The notes under the pieces: model-generated
Seen by the model: only the letters and a program-made list of their open reading frames with translations
The model's database searches: none
What the model was told of the DNA's origin: nothing
Made by a program: the position numbers and the translations under genes
Assembly: GCA_037576195.1 (NCBI GenBank)
Contig: CM075104.1
Coordinates: forward strand, 936,775-1,000,774
Reading direction: 5' to 3'
Source of the DNA: Phytoseiulus persimilis
Taxonomy: Eukaryota > Arthropoda > Arachnida > Mesostigmata > Phytoseiidae
Length of the DNA stretch: 64,000 nt
In this document: positions 22,501-33,310 of the stretch, one piece after another
Layout: each line of letters starts with the position of its first letter
How positions within the stretch are numbered: position 1 is the first letter of the stretch

Positions 22501-25500
22501 AGAGTTGGAAAATAATGCTCAGATTGGTCCCGAAATCACCCCTCCAGAATTGGACAGTAATTCTCAGATTGGTCTCGGAATCACCCCTCCAGAGTTGGGA
22601 AGTAATGCTCAGATTGGTCCCGAAATCACCCCCCCCCCCCCAGAGTTGGACAGTATTTCTCAGATTGGTCTCGGAATCACCCCTCCAGAGTTGGAAAATA
22701 ATTCTCAGATCGGTCCCGGAATAACCCCTCCAGAGTTCGAAAGTGATGCTCAGATTGGTCTCGGAATCACCCCTCCAGAGCTGGAAAGTCATGGCCAGAT
22801 TGGTTCCGGAATCACCCCTCCAGAGTTGGAAAGTAATTGCCAGATACGTTCCGGAATCACCCCTCCAGAGTTGGAAAGTAATGGCCAGATTGGTCTCGGA
22901 ATCACCCCTCCAGAGTTGGAAAGTAATGGCCAGATTGGTCTCGGAATCACCCCTCCAGAGTTGGAAAGTAATGGCCAGATTGGTACCGGAATCACCCCTC
23001 CAGAGTTGGAAACTAATGGCGAGATTGATACCGGAATCACCCTTCCAGAGTTGGAAACTAATGGCCAGATTGGCACTGGAATCACCCCTCCAGAGTTGAA
23101 AACTAATGGCAAGATTGGTCTCGGAATCACCCCTCCAGAGTTTGAAAGTAATGGCCAGATTGGTCTCAGAATCCCCCCTCCAGAGTTGGAAAGTAATGGC
23201 CAGATATGTACCGGAATCACCCCTCCAGAGTTGGAAACTAATGGACAGATTGGCACCGGAATCACCCCTCCAGAGTTGGAAACTAATGGCCAGATTGGTC
23301 TCGGAATCACCCCTCCAGAGTTGGAAAGTGATGGCCAGATTGGTCTCAGAATCACCCCTCCAGAGTTGGAAAGTCATGGCCAGATTGGTTCCGGAATCAC
23401 CCCTCCAGAGTTGGAAAGTAATTGCCAGATACGTTCCGGAATCACCCCTCCAGAGTTGGAAAGTAATGGCCAGATTGGTCTCGGAATCACCCCTCCAGAG
23501 TTGGAAAGTAATGGCCAGATTGGTCTCGGAATCACCCCTCCAGAGTTGGGAAGTAATGGCCAGATTGGTACCGGAGTCAACCCTCCAGAGTTGGAAAGTA
23601 ATGGCCAGATTGGTCTCGGAATCACCCCTCCAGAGTTGGAAAGTAATGGCCAGATTGGTCTCAGAATCACCCCTCCAGACTTGGAAAGTGATAGTCAGAT
23701 TGGTCCCGTAATCACCCCTCCAGAGTTGGAAACTAATGCTCAGATTGGTCCCGAAATCACCCCCCCAGAGTTGGACAGTAATTCTCAGATTGGTCTCGGA
23801 ATCACCCCTCCAGAGTTGGAAAATAATTCTCAGATCGGTCCCGGAATAACCCCTCCAGAGTTCGAAAGTGATGCTCAGATTGGTCTCGGAATCACCCCTC
23901 CAGAGCTGGAAAGTCATGGCCAGATTGGTTCCGGAATCACCCCTCCAGAGTTGGAAAGTAATTGCCAGATACGTTCCGGAATCACCCCTCCAGAGTTGGA
24001 AAGTAATGGCCAGATTGGTCTCGGAATCACCCCTCCAGAGTTGGAAAGTAATGGCCAGATTGGTCTCGGAATCACCCCTCCAGAGTTGGAAAGTAATGGC
24101 CAGATTAGTACCGGAATCACCCCTCCAGAGTTGGAAACTAATGGCGAGATTGATACCGGAATCACCCTTCCAGAGTTGGAAACTAATGGCCAGATTGGCA
24201 CCGGAATCACCCCTCCAGAGTTGAAAACTAATGGCAAGATTGGTCTCGGAATCACCCCTCCAGAGTTCGAAAGTAATGGCCAGATTGGTCTCAGAATCCC
24301 CCCTCCAGAGTTGGAAAGTAATGGCCAGATATGTACCGGAATCACCCCTCCAGAGTTGGAAACTAATGGACAGATTGGCACCGGAATCACCCCTCCAGAG
24401 TTGGAAACCAATGGCCAGATTGGTCTCGGAATCACCCCTCCAGAGTTGGAAAGTGATGGCCAGATTGGTCTCAGAATCACCCCTCCAGAGTTGGAAAGTC
24501 ATGGCCAGATTGGTTCCGGAATCACCCCTCCAGAGTTGGGAAGTAATTGCCAGATACGTTCCGGAATCACCCCTCCAGAGTTGGAAAGTAATGGCCAGAT
24601 TGGTCTCGGAATCACCCCTCCAGAGTTGGAAAGTAATGGCCAGATTGGTCTCGGAATCACCCCTCCAGAGTTGGGAAGTAATGGCCAGATTGGTACCGGA
24701 GTCAACCCTCCAGAGTTGGAAAGTAATGGCCAGATTGGTCTCGGAATCACCCCTCCAGAGTTGGAAAGTAATGGCCAGATTGGTCTCAGAATCACCCCTC
24801 CAGACTTGGAAAGTGATAGTCAGATTGGTCCCGTAATCACCCCTCCAGAGTTGGAAACTAATGGCGAGATTGATACCGGAATCACCCCTCCAGAGTTGGA
24901 AACTAATGGCCAGATTGGCACCAGAATCACCCCTCCAGAGTTGGAAACTAATGGCCAGATTGGCACCGGAATCACCCCTCCAGAGTTGAATACTAATGGC
25001 CAGATTGGTCTCGGAATCACCCCTCCAGAGTTGGAAAGTGATGGCCAGATTGGTCTCAGAATCCCCCCTCCAGAGTTGGAAAGTAATGGCCAGATTGGTA
25101 CCGGAATCACCCCTCCAGAGTTAGAAACTAATGGCGAGATTGATACCGGAATCACCCTTCCAGAGTTGGAAACTAATGGCCAGATTGGCACCGGAATCAC
25201 CCCTCCAGAGTTGAAAACTAATGGCAAGATTGGTCTCGGAATCACCCCTCCAGAGTTGGAAAGTAATGGCCAAATTGGTCTCAGAATCCCCCCTCCAGAG
25301 TTGGAAAGTAATGGCCAGATTGGTACCGGAATCACCCCTCCAGAGTTGGAAACTAATGGCCAGATTGGCACCGGAATCACTCCTCCAGAGTTGGAAACTA
25401 ATGGCCAGATTGGTCTCGGAATCACCCCTCCAGAGTTGGAAAGTGATGGCCAGATTGGTCTCAGAATCACCCCTCCAGAGTTGGAAAGTCATGGCCAGAT

Positions 25501-26672
25501 TGGTTCCGGAATCACCCCTCCAGAGTTGGAAAGTAATTGCCAGATACGTTCCGGAATCACCCCTCCAGAGTTGGAAAGTAATGGCCAGATTGGTCTCGGA
25601 ATCACCCCTCCAGAGTTGGAAAGTAATGGCCAGATTGGTCTCGGAATCACCCCTCCAGAGTTGGAAAGTAATGGCCAGATTGGTCTCGGAATCACCCCTC
25701 CAGAGTTGGAAAGTAATGGCCAGATTGGTCTCGGAATCACCCCTCCAGAGTTGGAAAGTAATGGCCAGATTGATGCCGGAATCACCCCTCCAGAGTTGAA
25801 GTATAATTGCCAGATAGGTTCCGGAATCACCCCTCCAGAAATGGAAAGTAATGGCCAGATAGGTCTCGGAATCACCCCTCGAGAGTTGGGAAGTAATGGC
25901 CAGATTGGTCTCGGAATCACCCCTCCAGAGTTGGAAAGTAATGGCCAAATTGGTCTCGGAATCACCCCTCCAGAGTTGGAAAGTAATGGCCAGATTGGTC
26001 TCGGAATCACCCCTCCAGACTTGGAAAGTGATAGTCAGATTGGTCTCGGAATCAACCCTCCAGAGTTGGAAAGTAATGGCCAGATTGGTTCCAGAATCAC
26101 CCCTCCAGAGTTGGGAAGTAATGGCCAGATTGGTACCGGAATCACCCCTCCAGAGTTGGAAACTAATGGCGAGATTGATACCGGAAGCACCCTCCCAGAG
26201 TTGGAAACTAATGGCCAGATTGGCACCGGAATCACCCCTCCAGAGTTGAAAACTAATGGCAAGATTGGTCTCAGATCCCCCCTCCAGAGTTGGAAAGTAA
26301 TGGCCAGATAGGTACCGGAATCACCCCTCCAGAGTTGGAAACTAATGGCCAGATTGGCACCGGAATCACCCCTCCAGAGTTGGAAACTAATGGCCAGATT
26401 GGTCTCGGAATCACCCCTGCAGAGTTGGAAAGTGATGGCCAGATTGGTCTCAGAATCACCCCTCCAGAGTTGGAAAGTCATGGCCAGATTGGTTACGGAA
26501 TCACCCCTCCAGAGTTGGAAAGTAATTGCCAGATACGTTCCGGAATCACCCCTCCAGAGTTGGAAAGTAATGGCCAGATTGGTCTCGGAATCACCCCTCC
26601 AGAGTTGGAAAGTAATGGCCAGATTGGTCTCGGAATCACCCCTCCAGAGTTGGAAAGTAATGGCCAGATGGC
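19544..26672 (+). repeat. 45 bp satellite array, about 158 units
   Basis: A 45-base unit (core ggaatcacccctccagagtt, then ggaaagtaatggccagattg) is repeated head to tail for 7.1 kb. As 45 is divisible by three and the unit lacks stops in several phases, long open frames appear on both strands. The longest is 1,343 codons (22280-26311) with a 15-residue period. Local variants repeat at a higher order: a 25-unit block recurs at a 1,125 base interval (22743 and 23868), and a block of about 20 units recurs after 898 bases (21382 and 22280). Small indels such as CACCCCC for CACCCCTCC change the frame between blocks, which argues against protein coding. Confidence 0.97.
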
Positions 26673-26830
26673 CAGGGATGGGTGGCCTATGTCCTTCCCG
26701 GAGAGCCGCCCTACATTATGCAGTTTGTTCCAAGTCGATCCGATCAATACCAGAGGAGCCTATTGAGGACATACAAACAAACAAACAAACAGACCCTGGA
26801 TTTTTATATACATAGCTGCAACATCTCCGT
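26673..26830 (+). repeat. Dispersed repeat tail with AAAC run
   Basis: It contains gatccgatcaataccagagg, then four AAAC units, then agaccctgga and a TATATA-rich end. The same order occurs on the minus strand at 59330-59500. It resembles the 3' end of a LINE or SINE and terminates the satellite array abruptly. Confidence 0.6.
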
Positions 26831-27279
26831 GGCCTTCTTGTTTTGAGCTGTATTCCGGCCGAATTTCATCCGATCTGGGAATTTCATTTTATGATCGGAA
26901 GCTCTTGAAGAGGCGCATCCTTTCGCATTTTTGATTTTCGAGGACCAGATCAGTGTCACGTTTCCCAGAGCTTGTCGACGTTTTCCTCAATTCAGTCCAT
27001 GGCCCCTACAAGAACCCACCAGGGAATCGCCGATTCTCAATCAATTTCGGAAAATAAAAAACGGAAAGATTCCTCTCGATCCCAGCTACAAAACGCTCGC
27101 GCGAACGCGCAGATCGATGGCGAACCGGAGAAACGGTATCCAACACGAGATACCCCTGAATTGAGCCCTCCAGACCCCCTGCCGACCTCTCCCGTGGAGA
27201 ACCGCCCGTAACTTCTCAGGGAAGCCGATTTCGAAAATTTCACTGATGGCGAAAGTTTCTTACTTCGAGCCAAACTACT
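26831..27279 (+). other. Possible BEL 5' region, unassigned
   Basis: A short frame at 26972-27211 is rich in serine, proline and charged residues and ends RYPTRDTPELSPPDP before its stop. It may be part of the gag of the BEL element that follows, but no motif proves it. Confidence 0.3.
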
Positions 27280-27584
27280 CGAAAACGAAGCAACCGGGTC
27301 GATCTGGTAACTTTTTTCTTCACCTCTTAAGTCACCGGGCGCTCATCTCATGTCCCTTTATGAAAACGCGCCGACAACTCGGCAGGGGTCAGGACGGCTT
27401 TGACGAGTAACAGCTCGGAAGAGGCGCATGGAATCAAAGTTTTCTTGTTCGAACCAGGAGCCGTTTGCCGCGATGAATTTCTCCAACCTGCTGCGAGGGG
27501 TGCGTTGTCGGACATGAGATGAGCGCCCGGTGACTATTGAGGTGAGAAAAAAGTTATCGGATCGACCCGGTTACTCCGTTTTCG
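27280..27584. mobile_element. 305 bp MITE with ~75 bp inverted ends
   Basis: The left end (cgaaaacgaagcaaccgggt) matches the reverse complement of the right end (cgaaaacggagtaaccgggt) for about 75 bases. Both ends run on through aactttttt and cgggcgctcatctcatgtcc. The middle is non-coding. No target duplication is evident, so the superfamily is undetermined. It lies just upstream of the surviving BEL protease and reverse transcriptase part. Confidence 0.8.
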
Positions 27585-27589
27585 GGTAC

Positions 27590-28247
27590 GGGAACGGCAG
27601 AGCGGAAAGCCAGCGAGGCGTCAGCGTGACGGTGTCTCTCGCGGCGACAGCTCGTTCGAAATAGGATCCAGAGGACATCTCGGTCCTGTGGGATACGGAG
27701 GTCCTCGGGATCGAACCGTATTTCAAGGAAAATGATGAAGTGCCTAATGAGGAATTGACGGAATTCGTTCGTACAACTACTCAAAGAAAACCCGATGGGA
27801 GGTATATTATTCATTTGCCGTTCAAACCGAACAAAGATACGTTGGGAGATAACCGCGAGCTGACGCTGCGGCGTCTGAAAAGTTTTTTGGCTCAGACAAA
27901 AAAGAATCAAGCGCTCTTAGAGGCAGTTGATGCCGAAATGGTGGACCTGTTGGATCAGGGTTTCATTGAGCTTGCGGATCCCCCAAAACCGGGTGAACAA
28001 TGCCATTATCTACCGCTGTTCGCGGTGATAAAAAAACAAGCTTCGGCGGAAGCCAAGATGAAACTCAGAGTGGTGAACGATGCAAGTGCACGTTCGAGGA
28101 ACGAGGCTGGCTTGAACGACGTGTTGTATCAAGGCGAGAATCTCATCGCGGACATTGTTTCAGTCATACTCCAATTCCGGCAGCTTCCTATTGCGATCGC
28201 AGCTGACATAGAGAAAGCATACCTTCAGTTCGAGATACTTCCGGAGC
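27590..28247 (+). pseudogene. BEL reverse transcriptase, N-terminal part
   Basis: After a broken upstream segment (SVLWDTEVLGIEP), the frame has DGRYIIHLPFKPN, LTLRRLKSFLA, then HYLPLFAV, KLRVVNDASA, GLNDVLYQGENL and AIAADIEKAYLQFEIL. The last holds the first catalytic aspartate (ADIEKA). The frame then runs into the subrepeats of the MULE end at LPEP, so the 52 residues after this are not BEL. Confidence 0.88.
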
Positions 28248-28445
28248 CGGTACGGTACAACTCGTCGCTGACGACTCGCCGCCGGAAACTCGTCGCCAGA
28301 CAACTCGTCGCTGGGATAACTCGTCGCCAGACAACTCGTCGCTGGGATAACTCTTCGCCGGGAAACTCGTCGCCGACAACTCGGCGCCACAGCGGCTAGT
28401 CGCGGGACAACTCTCCGCCGAGCAACTCGTCGCCAGGAACTGAGT
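28248..28445. repeat. Left subterminal repeats of the MULE
   Basis: About a dozen copies of an ACAACTCGTCGC-like motif at 10-25 base spacing (for example gacaactcgtcgctgggata, repeated). This is the left inverted end. Such arrays are known as transposase binding regions in some MULEs. Confidence 0.8.
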
Positions 28446-28599
28446 CTCCTCGGAATCCACGGGGAATCGAATGCTGCAACGTGCAGAATAGAAAGAAGTC
28501 AACCCGCCTGGCACTTCATTGTAATTTTAACAGATGAACGAAATGAACTTCCATCAGAATGCCGACTTTCGGATCACTCTTCCGAAATCAGAAACCTGT

Positions 28600-28740
28600 G
28601 TCGAACAACCTGTTGCGGAATCTCTCAAGGTCCCTCCGCAGAGCGGGGAGTTCCGGCAAGCTCCGTCGCTCCTCCTCGAAGCTCGAGAGTTCTTGGCGTT
28701 CCAGAAGCGCTGGGAATGTATTCATCCAGGATCTTGATGA
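28600..28740 (+). repeat. Repeat shared with 42420-42540
   Basis: The order tgttgcggaatct, ccctccg, gagttccggcaagctcc, tggcgttccag and aacgct-like ends is also found near 42420-42540 beyond the BEL end. The family is unknown; it is dispersed repeat DNA without a coding frame. Confidence 0.5.
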
Positions 28741-29028
28741 AGAGGGATCATAATGAAGAGGAGTTCCTGACGAAATGAAAAACAGGGATGCATGGTGATT
28801 AATGAAGCTGCTAGATCGCAGATATTGATCGTTGAGTGTCTCGCGAAGTGTATTGTTATTGGTTCAAATATCATATCTCCCCTTGCTTTCACGATCACTG
28901 ATATTACTTGGAGTGTCAGGATCTTGTCAGGATGTCGATTCAGTCGAATATCTGGTTCTACGGCCGAATATTTGAAGTTACGCTGCCCTTGATGAAACCT
29001 GAGCCCCGATGCAGGAACACCCCTAGGA

Positions 29029-30545
29029 TAGGCTTGGCAACGGTTATTTAACCGCGGTTGATAACCGTCATAACCGCAAGTTTCGACCGAACTCAAAATT
29101 CGAGGGTGTATCTCATCTGCATATGGTTTTTCGGGAAAGCGTATTATCTGATGAGCATACTCAGAATTGAACCGAAATGAACTGAAAGACCTGAAAGTTG
29201 CTCTCAGCATTCAGTTCGGCACAGCGAATGTGCAGAGACAATGTTCCACGGAAATGTGATCTGATGATATTTGAGCTGAACCGTCGAAAATTATGGGACG
29301 ATCGACTCTGCTCGGCATATTTGGTTTGCTCGCCGAACCAGTGACATCTTGTGTGATGGCTCCCGGTAAACAAAATTCCTACACGGTTCCGGAAGGAGAA
29401 CTCGGCCAGCAATCATTCCTGGAGATCTCACTCATCACCTGCAGCCTCTTGACTTTTCCATCAACAGCCGCCCAGGGACTCCATGAGAGAGCACTGTACG
29501 CGGTGGACCCAATTTTCCAGGTCTACGCATCCGGTGAGATCAAGAGACCAAGCACAGTAAAAGTAGCTATTGTGTGCGTCGCACCGTTTGTTTAGGCATC
29601 CATTGAAGAATCGTGATGAAGTCTTTCAAGAAAACGGGGATCTCGAATGCACTCGCAAAGCAACGATAATCTCAGAACCGAAAGCCGCGACTTGGAGTCA
29701 AAGAAAGCTGGGAGCTGCTCGAGGGAGTACATCGAGGATAGCATTCACAGTTTGAGACTGGTCCCCAAAGGAGGGCAAGGGAATCGGGACGTCGAGGAAT
29801 CTGAGAGCATCGCGGGACGTTGGACCCGAAGTTTCTGATTATATTTATCGAACTGAAGGCTCTTCAAAACAAGATGAATCAGGTGGTTCTAGATTATGCA
29901 ATTGTGCTGAATATTTCGTGACTCGCGATTAGGCTTTGCAGCGGTTATTCCACCGCAAGGTCTCGAAAGCGTATCTCGGCGACTCGCAGGAGCAGCTTCT
30001 GCGAATCAGCTGCTCCTCCCGAGATCGCGACTTCAGTTCGGTTCGATTCTTGTTGGGGTAGAACCGTGCGAGGATGGAACCGAGCACCCTCGACGATATT
30101 TTCTTCTTGCGAGAAGCATTCCAGAAAGAACTCTTGTGAAGCGAAAAATTGTGTTCCAGAGAACTAGTCTCTTCACCATGTGCCGCAGTCGTTGTGTACA
30201 AGTAACTCTTACAAGCGGATGCTTCCTTAGCGTGAATCCTGGAATTCCCCGGGGCGAGGTTGCTCAACTAAGAAGCATACTCATTTGTTCGTTCTGTCGG
30301 ATTTGTGCCTATTTTCGGTTCATATATGCCGAAGATATGGGTAGGGGCTTCGAAAAAGTGAGTTGTCGGTTCTATGACTACGGAATCATCTGGTTCCCGA
30401 CGTTATCGCTAAGAAGCTCATTGCAAAGTATCGCAGCCATGCCCGAGAATACTCTCTGAATGGCTTGCGGTTATTTGCGGTTATAACCGCGGTTATGAGG
30501 TTTCGGTTATCGGTCAACCGTAACCGCGGTTAACTCCTAGTTGCC
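29029..30545. mobile_element. Nested element with AACCGCGGTT ends
   Basis: The left edge (ggcaacggttatttaaccgc) and the reverse complement of the right edge (ggcaactaggagttaaccgc) share AACCGCGGTT palindromes and several CGGTTAT motifs. A related motif also lies at 29932-29962. The interior codes for nothing recognisable. It resembles non-autonomous hAT-like elements, but the class is uncertain. Confidence 0.5.
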
Positions 30546-30932
30546 GATACTCAAAGATAACGGCAGTTTTTTGATCTTCTCCGGTGGAGCTAAGCTGACG
30601 TTTCAAAAATGGCGCGCACGGAATGGCGCTCATGTTCCCGCGTCACCTCCGCCGGTGATGTAATGAGCTGGGATCAAAAACAAAACTGCTCTTGAACCTC
30701 GATTGATTCGGAATTCGCACTCAAGTGAGAATGCGTCAAGGACTGTACACCGTATAGGTCGACCCAGGAAATATGGAAAAACTTTATCCACAAGATTCGC
30801 GTAATCAGAGAGAGTGAGCCGACGACCACGAACTTGTTCGGACTTGTACGGTCTTCCCAAACCAAGACGAATCTTCGAAATATCTCGGAGCCGTTAGCGT
30901 TCTCTCAAACGGAATCCTCAGCTCACAACATC

Positions 30933-32477
30933 ATGGCCTCATCCAGAAATAACGCTGACGTAGTGAGCCAGCGAGGCAAAGTGAAGAAGGAACATGAAGG
31001 ACACCTTTACGTCAAGGACAAGCTCAGCAAGGATGGTACACTCCAATTCTGGAAGTGTCACCGCGTCGGCTCTTGTAAAGTACGCTTGCATTCTCTGGTG
31101 TCAACGGGCGAAGTCGTGATCGTGAAGGGCGAACACAGCGATGAGCCCGACCCGGCTGCGATTGAGATGGCCGAATGGCGACAGAACTTGAAACGCCGCG
31201 CGCTGACCACACAAGAGTTACCGGTTCAAATTATACAAAAAGTGTTTGAAACATCTTCGCAAGCAGCGAAACTACTCGCTCCGCGTACCGACGCGCTGTC
31301 GAAGATGGTGAATCGCGCCCGGAACCGCATCACGAAGGCTCCCGTCAATTACCAGGACAGAGCGTCGATTGTCATTCCCCCCGAGTACACAGTATACCAA
31401 AGCGAGCCCGGCCTTTCAGAGCGGTTCTTACTCGGCGAAACCGGTGAGTTTCCACGTATCTGGAACACCTGGAATCATGGGCCATCTTCAGCGTTGCTAG
31501 TAGCACTAACGGCTGTCTTCGTTGCAGGCGAAGGCGATAAAAAACGAATCCTCCTCTTCGGTAGAGGATCCGTCGGTCAATGGATGGGAATGTCTCGGAA
31601 GGTTTATGTCGATGGGACATTCAGCCTCGCACCTCCCGGGTTTTATCAAATCGTCGTCGTACTCGCTGAACGGAGCGCTCCTGGCGGTCTCAGCCTGGTG
31701 TTACCCGTCTGTTATGCACTCCTGCCGAACAAGACCGAAGAAACGTACGATCGGATGATTCAACTGATCCGGTCAGCATGGCCTGCCTTTCGACCAGCAA
31801 TATTCTCCACCAATTTCGAGCTCGGTCTCATCAACGCTTCCAGAAAAGCCTTCCCCACCGCTCAGTGCCACGGATGTTCGTTTCATTTGTTGAGAAACCT
31901 CAAGAAAAAACTCGGTGAGCTGTCTCTGATGGCGCGGTACAGGAAGGAACCCAGCTTCGGGCTGAACGCAAGGATGATCACGTCCCTCGCTTTCGTACAC
32001 CCTGTCAATCTCCACAATGCGATTGCCGAGCTGGCGGCGTATTTACCAGCAGAGTTGATGCCGGTGCTCAGATACTTCGAGATCACCTACGTCGGCGCTC
32101 TCCAGCACACACTGCCGGACGGCAGTGTAATCCGCGAAGAACCGATGTTTCAACCGAGCATTTGGTCCGTTCACGATCGGACTCTCGCTGGAGAAGGACA
32201 TACGAACAATTTCGCGGAGGCAGCTCATCGTCGATTGCAAACAGAGTTCGGCGTACAACATCCAACCCTATGGCGATTCATCAGTACGCTCAGGACCGTC
32301 CAGCATCATCGAGACTTGCTGCTCGCTCGTTTCCAAGGTGGGCATATGTCTGTGCCCAAGCGCGAAAAGTACACAGATTTGGACCGAGAACTCCTGCTTT
32401 TGGTGAACAATTCCGACACCCTGACCGCCATCGAGTATCTCGAAGGATGCGCATCGAAGTTCGTCATGGACTCCTGA
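30933..32477 (+). CDS. MULE transposase with FLYWCH domain
   Basis: An uninterrupted 514-codon frame starts at the first ATG of a slightly longer open frame. Residues of about 12-75 form a FLYWCH zinc finger (GHLYVKDK, FWKCHRVGSCKVRLH, KGEHSDEPDP). The MULE domain has the first catalytic aspartate at residue 227 (VDGTFSLAPPGFYQI) and LPVCYALLPNKTEETYDRM. The cysteine-histidine block CHGCSFHLLRNLKKKLGEL and a late EGHTNNFAEAAHRR follow. The second catalytic aspartate, usually in TDFE, is replaced by asparagine 294 (STNFEL), so strand transfer activity is doubtful. The intact frame beside a missing catalytic residue suggests recent loss, or a binding role. Confidence 0.88.
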   Translation: MASSRNNADVVSQRGKVKKEHEGHLYVKDKLSKDGTLQFWKCHRVGSCKVRLHSLVSTGEVVIVKGEHSDEPDPAAIEMAEWRQNLKRRALTTQELPVQIIQKVFETSSQAAKLLAPRTDALSKMVNRARNRITKAPVNYQDRASIVIPPEYTVYQSEPGLSERFLLGETGEFPRIWNTWNHGPSSALLVALTAVFVAGEGDKKRILLFGRGSVGQWMGMSRKVYVDGTFSLAPPGFYQIVVVLAERSAPGGLSLVLPVCYALLPNKTEETYDRMIQLIRSAWPAFRPAIFSTNFELGLINASRKAFPTAQCHGCSFHLLRNLKKKLGELSLMARYRKEPSFGLNARMITSLAFVHPVNLHNAIAELAAYLPAELMPVLRYFEITYVGALQHTLPDGSVIREEPMFQPSIWSVHDRTLAGEGHTNNFAEAAHRRLQTEFGVQHPTLWRFISTLRTVQHHRDLLLARFQGGHMSVPKREKYTDLDRELLLLVNNSDTLTAIEYLEGCASKFVMDS

Positions 32478-32828
32478 GGTTATCGAGAGAGTTCGCTGCT
32501 GCCACGGTCGCTGGCAACACAGCCGCTGAAACGAGCCAGTGATCAACTAGTCAACTCTGCCACCACTGCATTTCAGGATGGGGTAGAATAAAGATCCATG
32601 GATAATGATCACTGAATCGCTGTGTTCTGTTTTTCGCCGGAATCTATCGCCTGTGAGGAACTTGGGGAGTAAAAATTGCCTGGGTCTCGCCGAATTGGCC
32701 CATTTGACAGGCTGGTGTTTGCCAAGTTGGTTCATCAGCCTAGTTGCTCGTCTCAATTCCAGTGGTAGAGAGGCGACTGACAGATGTTCGCGAACACTCA
32801 TTGAATGATCCAGACCGGATAAGTTGTC

Positions 32829-32964
32829 GGACTAATAGCGACGAGTTGTCCGGCGACGAGTTACCCCAGCGACGAGTTGTCCCGCGATGAGTCGCTCTGG
32901 CGCCGAATCGTCAGCGAAGAGCTGTCCGGCGACGAAATGTCGGCGACGAGCTGTCCTGCTCCGC
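32829..32964. repeat. Right subterminal repeats of the MULE
   Basis: The reverse complement of the left array: gcgacgagttgtc-like motifs repeated about nine times. It ends gctgtcctgctccg next to the right target duplication. Confidence 0.8.
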
Positions 32965-33310
32965 TCCGGAGCATAGGAAGTTTCTGAAATTCTTGAGGCC
33001 GATAGGCATAAGCAAGAATCCGAGAGCCCCACTCAGGGAGATGCAATCGTGTAGGTTATCTTTCGGGCTGGTCAGTGCGCCTTACCAGCATTGTGCAGGC
33101 ATCGGGCTCCATTTGGAGAATGAAATCAGGAATCGGCCGCAGGACAGGGAGTTACTCGAGTTCGTGAAAAAGTATTTCTATGTAGATGATTTGATCGCAG
33201 GCGCAGAGAACGCCGGGAGCGGAGAAAGTTGTTTAAATCTCACACGAGTCGTTCAAGGCAGGCTGCTTTCCGTTGAAAAAATGGTCGACGAACTCTGCAG
33301 AGTCGGGTAG
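32965..33310 (+). pseudogene. BEL reverse transcriptase, C-terminal part
   Basis: The coding sense resumes after the MULE with RKFLKFLRPIG, then SFGLVSAPYQHCAGI and KYFYVDDLIAGAE, the catalytic YVDD motif. One frameshift near 33290 separates it from the next BEL piece. Confidence 0.88.

Larger units (their letters stand above)
28248..32964 (+). mobile_element. MULE transposon with subrepeat inverted ends
   Basis: The element is bounded by a target duplication of nine bases with one mismatch (TTCCGGAGC at 28239-28247, CTCCGGAGC at 32965-32973). The ends match as inverted repeats: left CGGTACGGTACAACTCGTCGC, right in reverse complement CGGAGCAGGACAGCTCGTCGC. Both are built from CAACTCGTCGC-like subrepeats. 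A single long transposase frame lies in the right half. The left half is non-coding and contains another nested element. Confidence 0.85.

Noticed and set aside
22415-24502. A 695-codon minus-strand open frame in the satellite
   Set aside because: Shadow of the same repeat with a 15-residue period; no unique sequence.
22280-26311. A 1,343-codon open frame with a 15-residue repeat as a real structural protein gene
   Set aside because: The 45 bp period makes several frames on both strands open at once, two-base indels change the frame between blocks, there is no signal peptide, splice signal or unique end, and the same unit forms non-coding arrays elsewhere.
19544-26672. CRISPR-like array
   Set aside because: Units are contiguous without unique spacers, and the setting is a eukaryotic transposon landscape.
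30834-30932. Using the upstream TTG as the start of the MULE transposase
   Set aside because: The first ATG at 30933 retains the whole FLYWCH domain; the upstream 33 codons have no domain and TTG starts are rare in animals.
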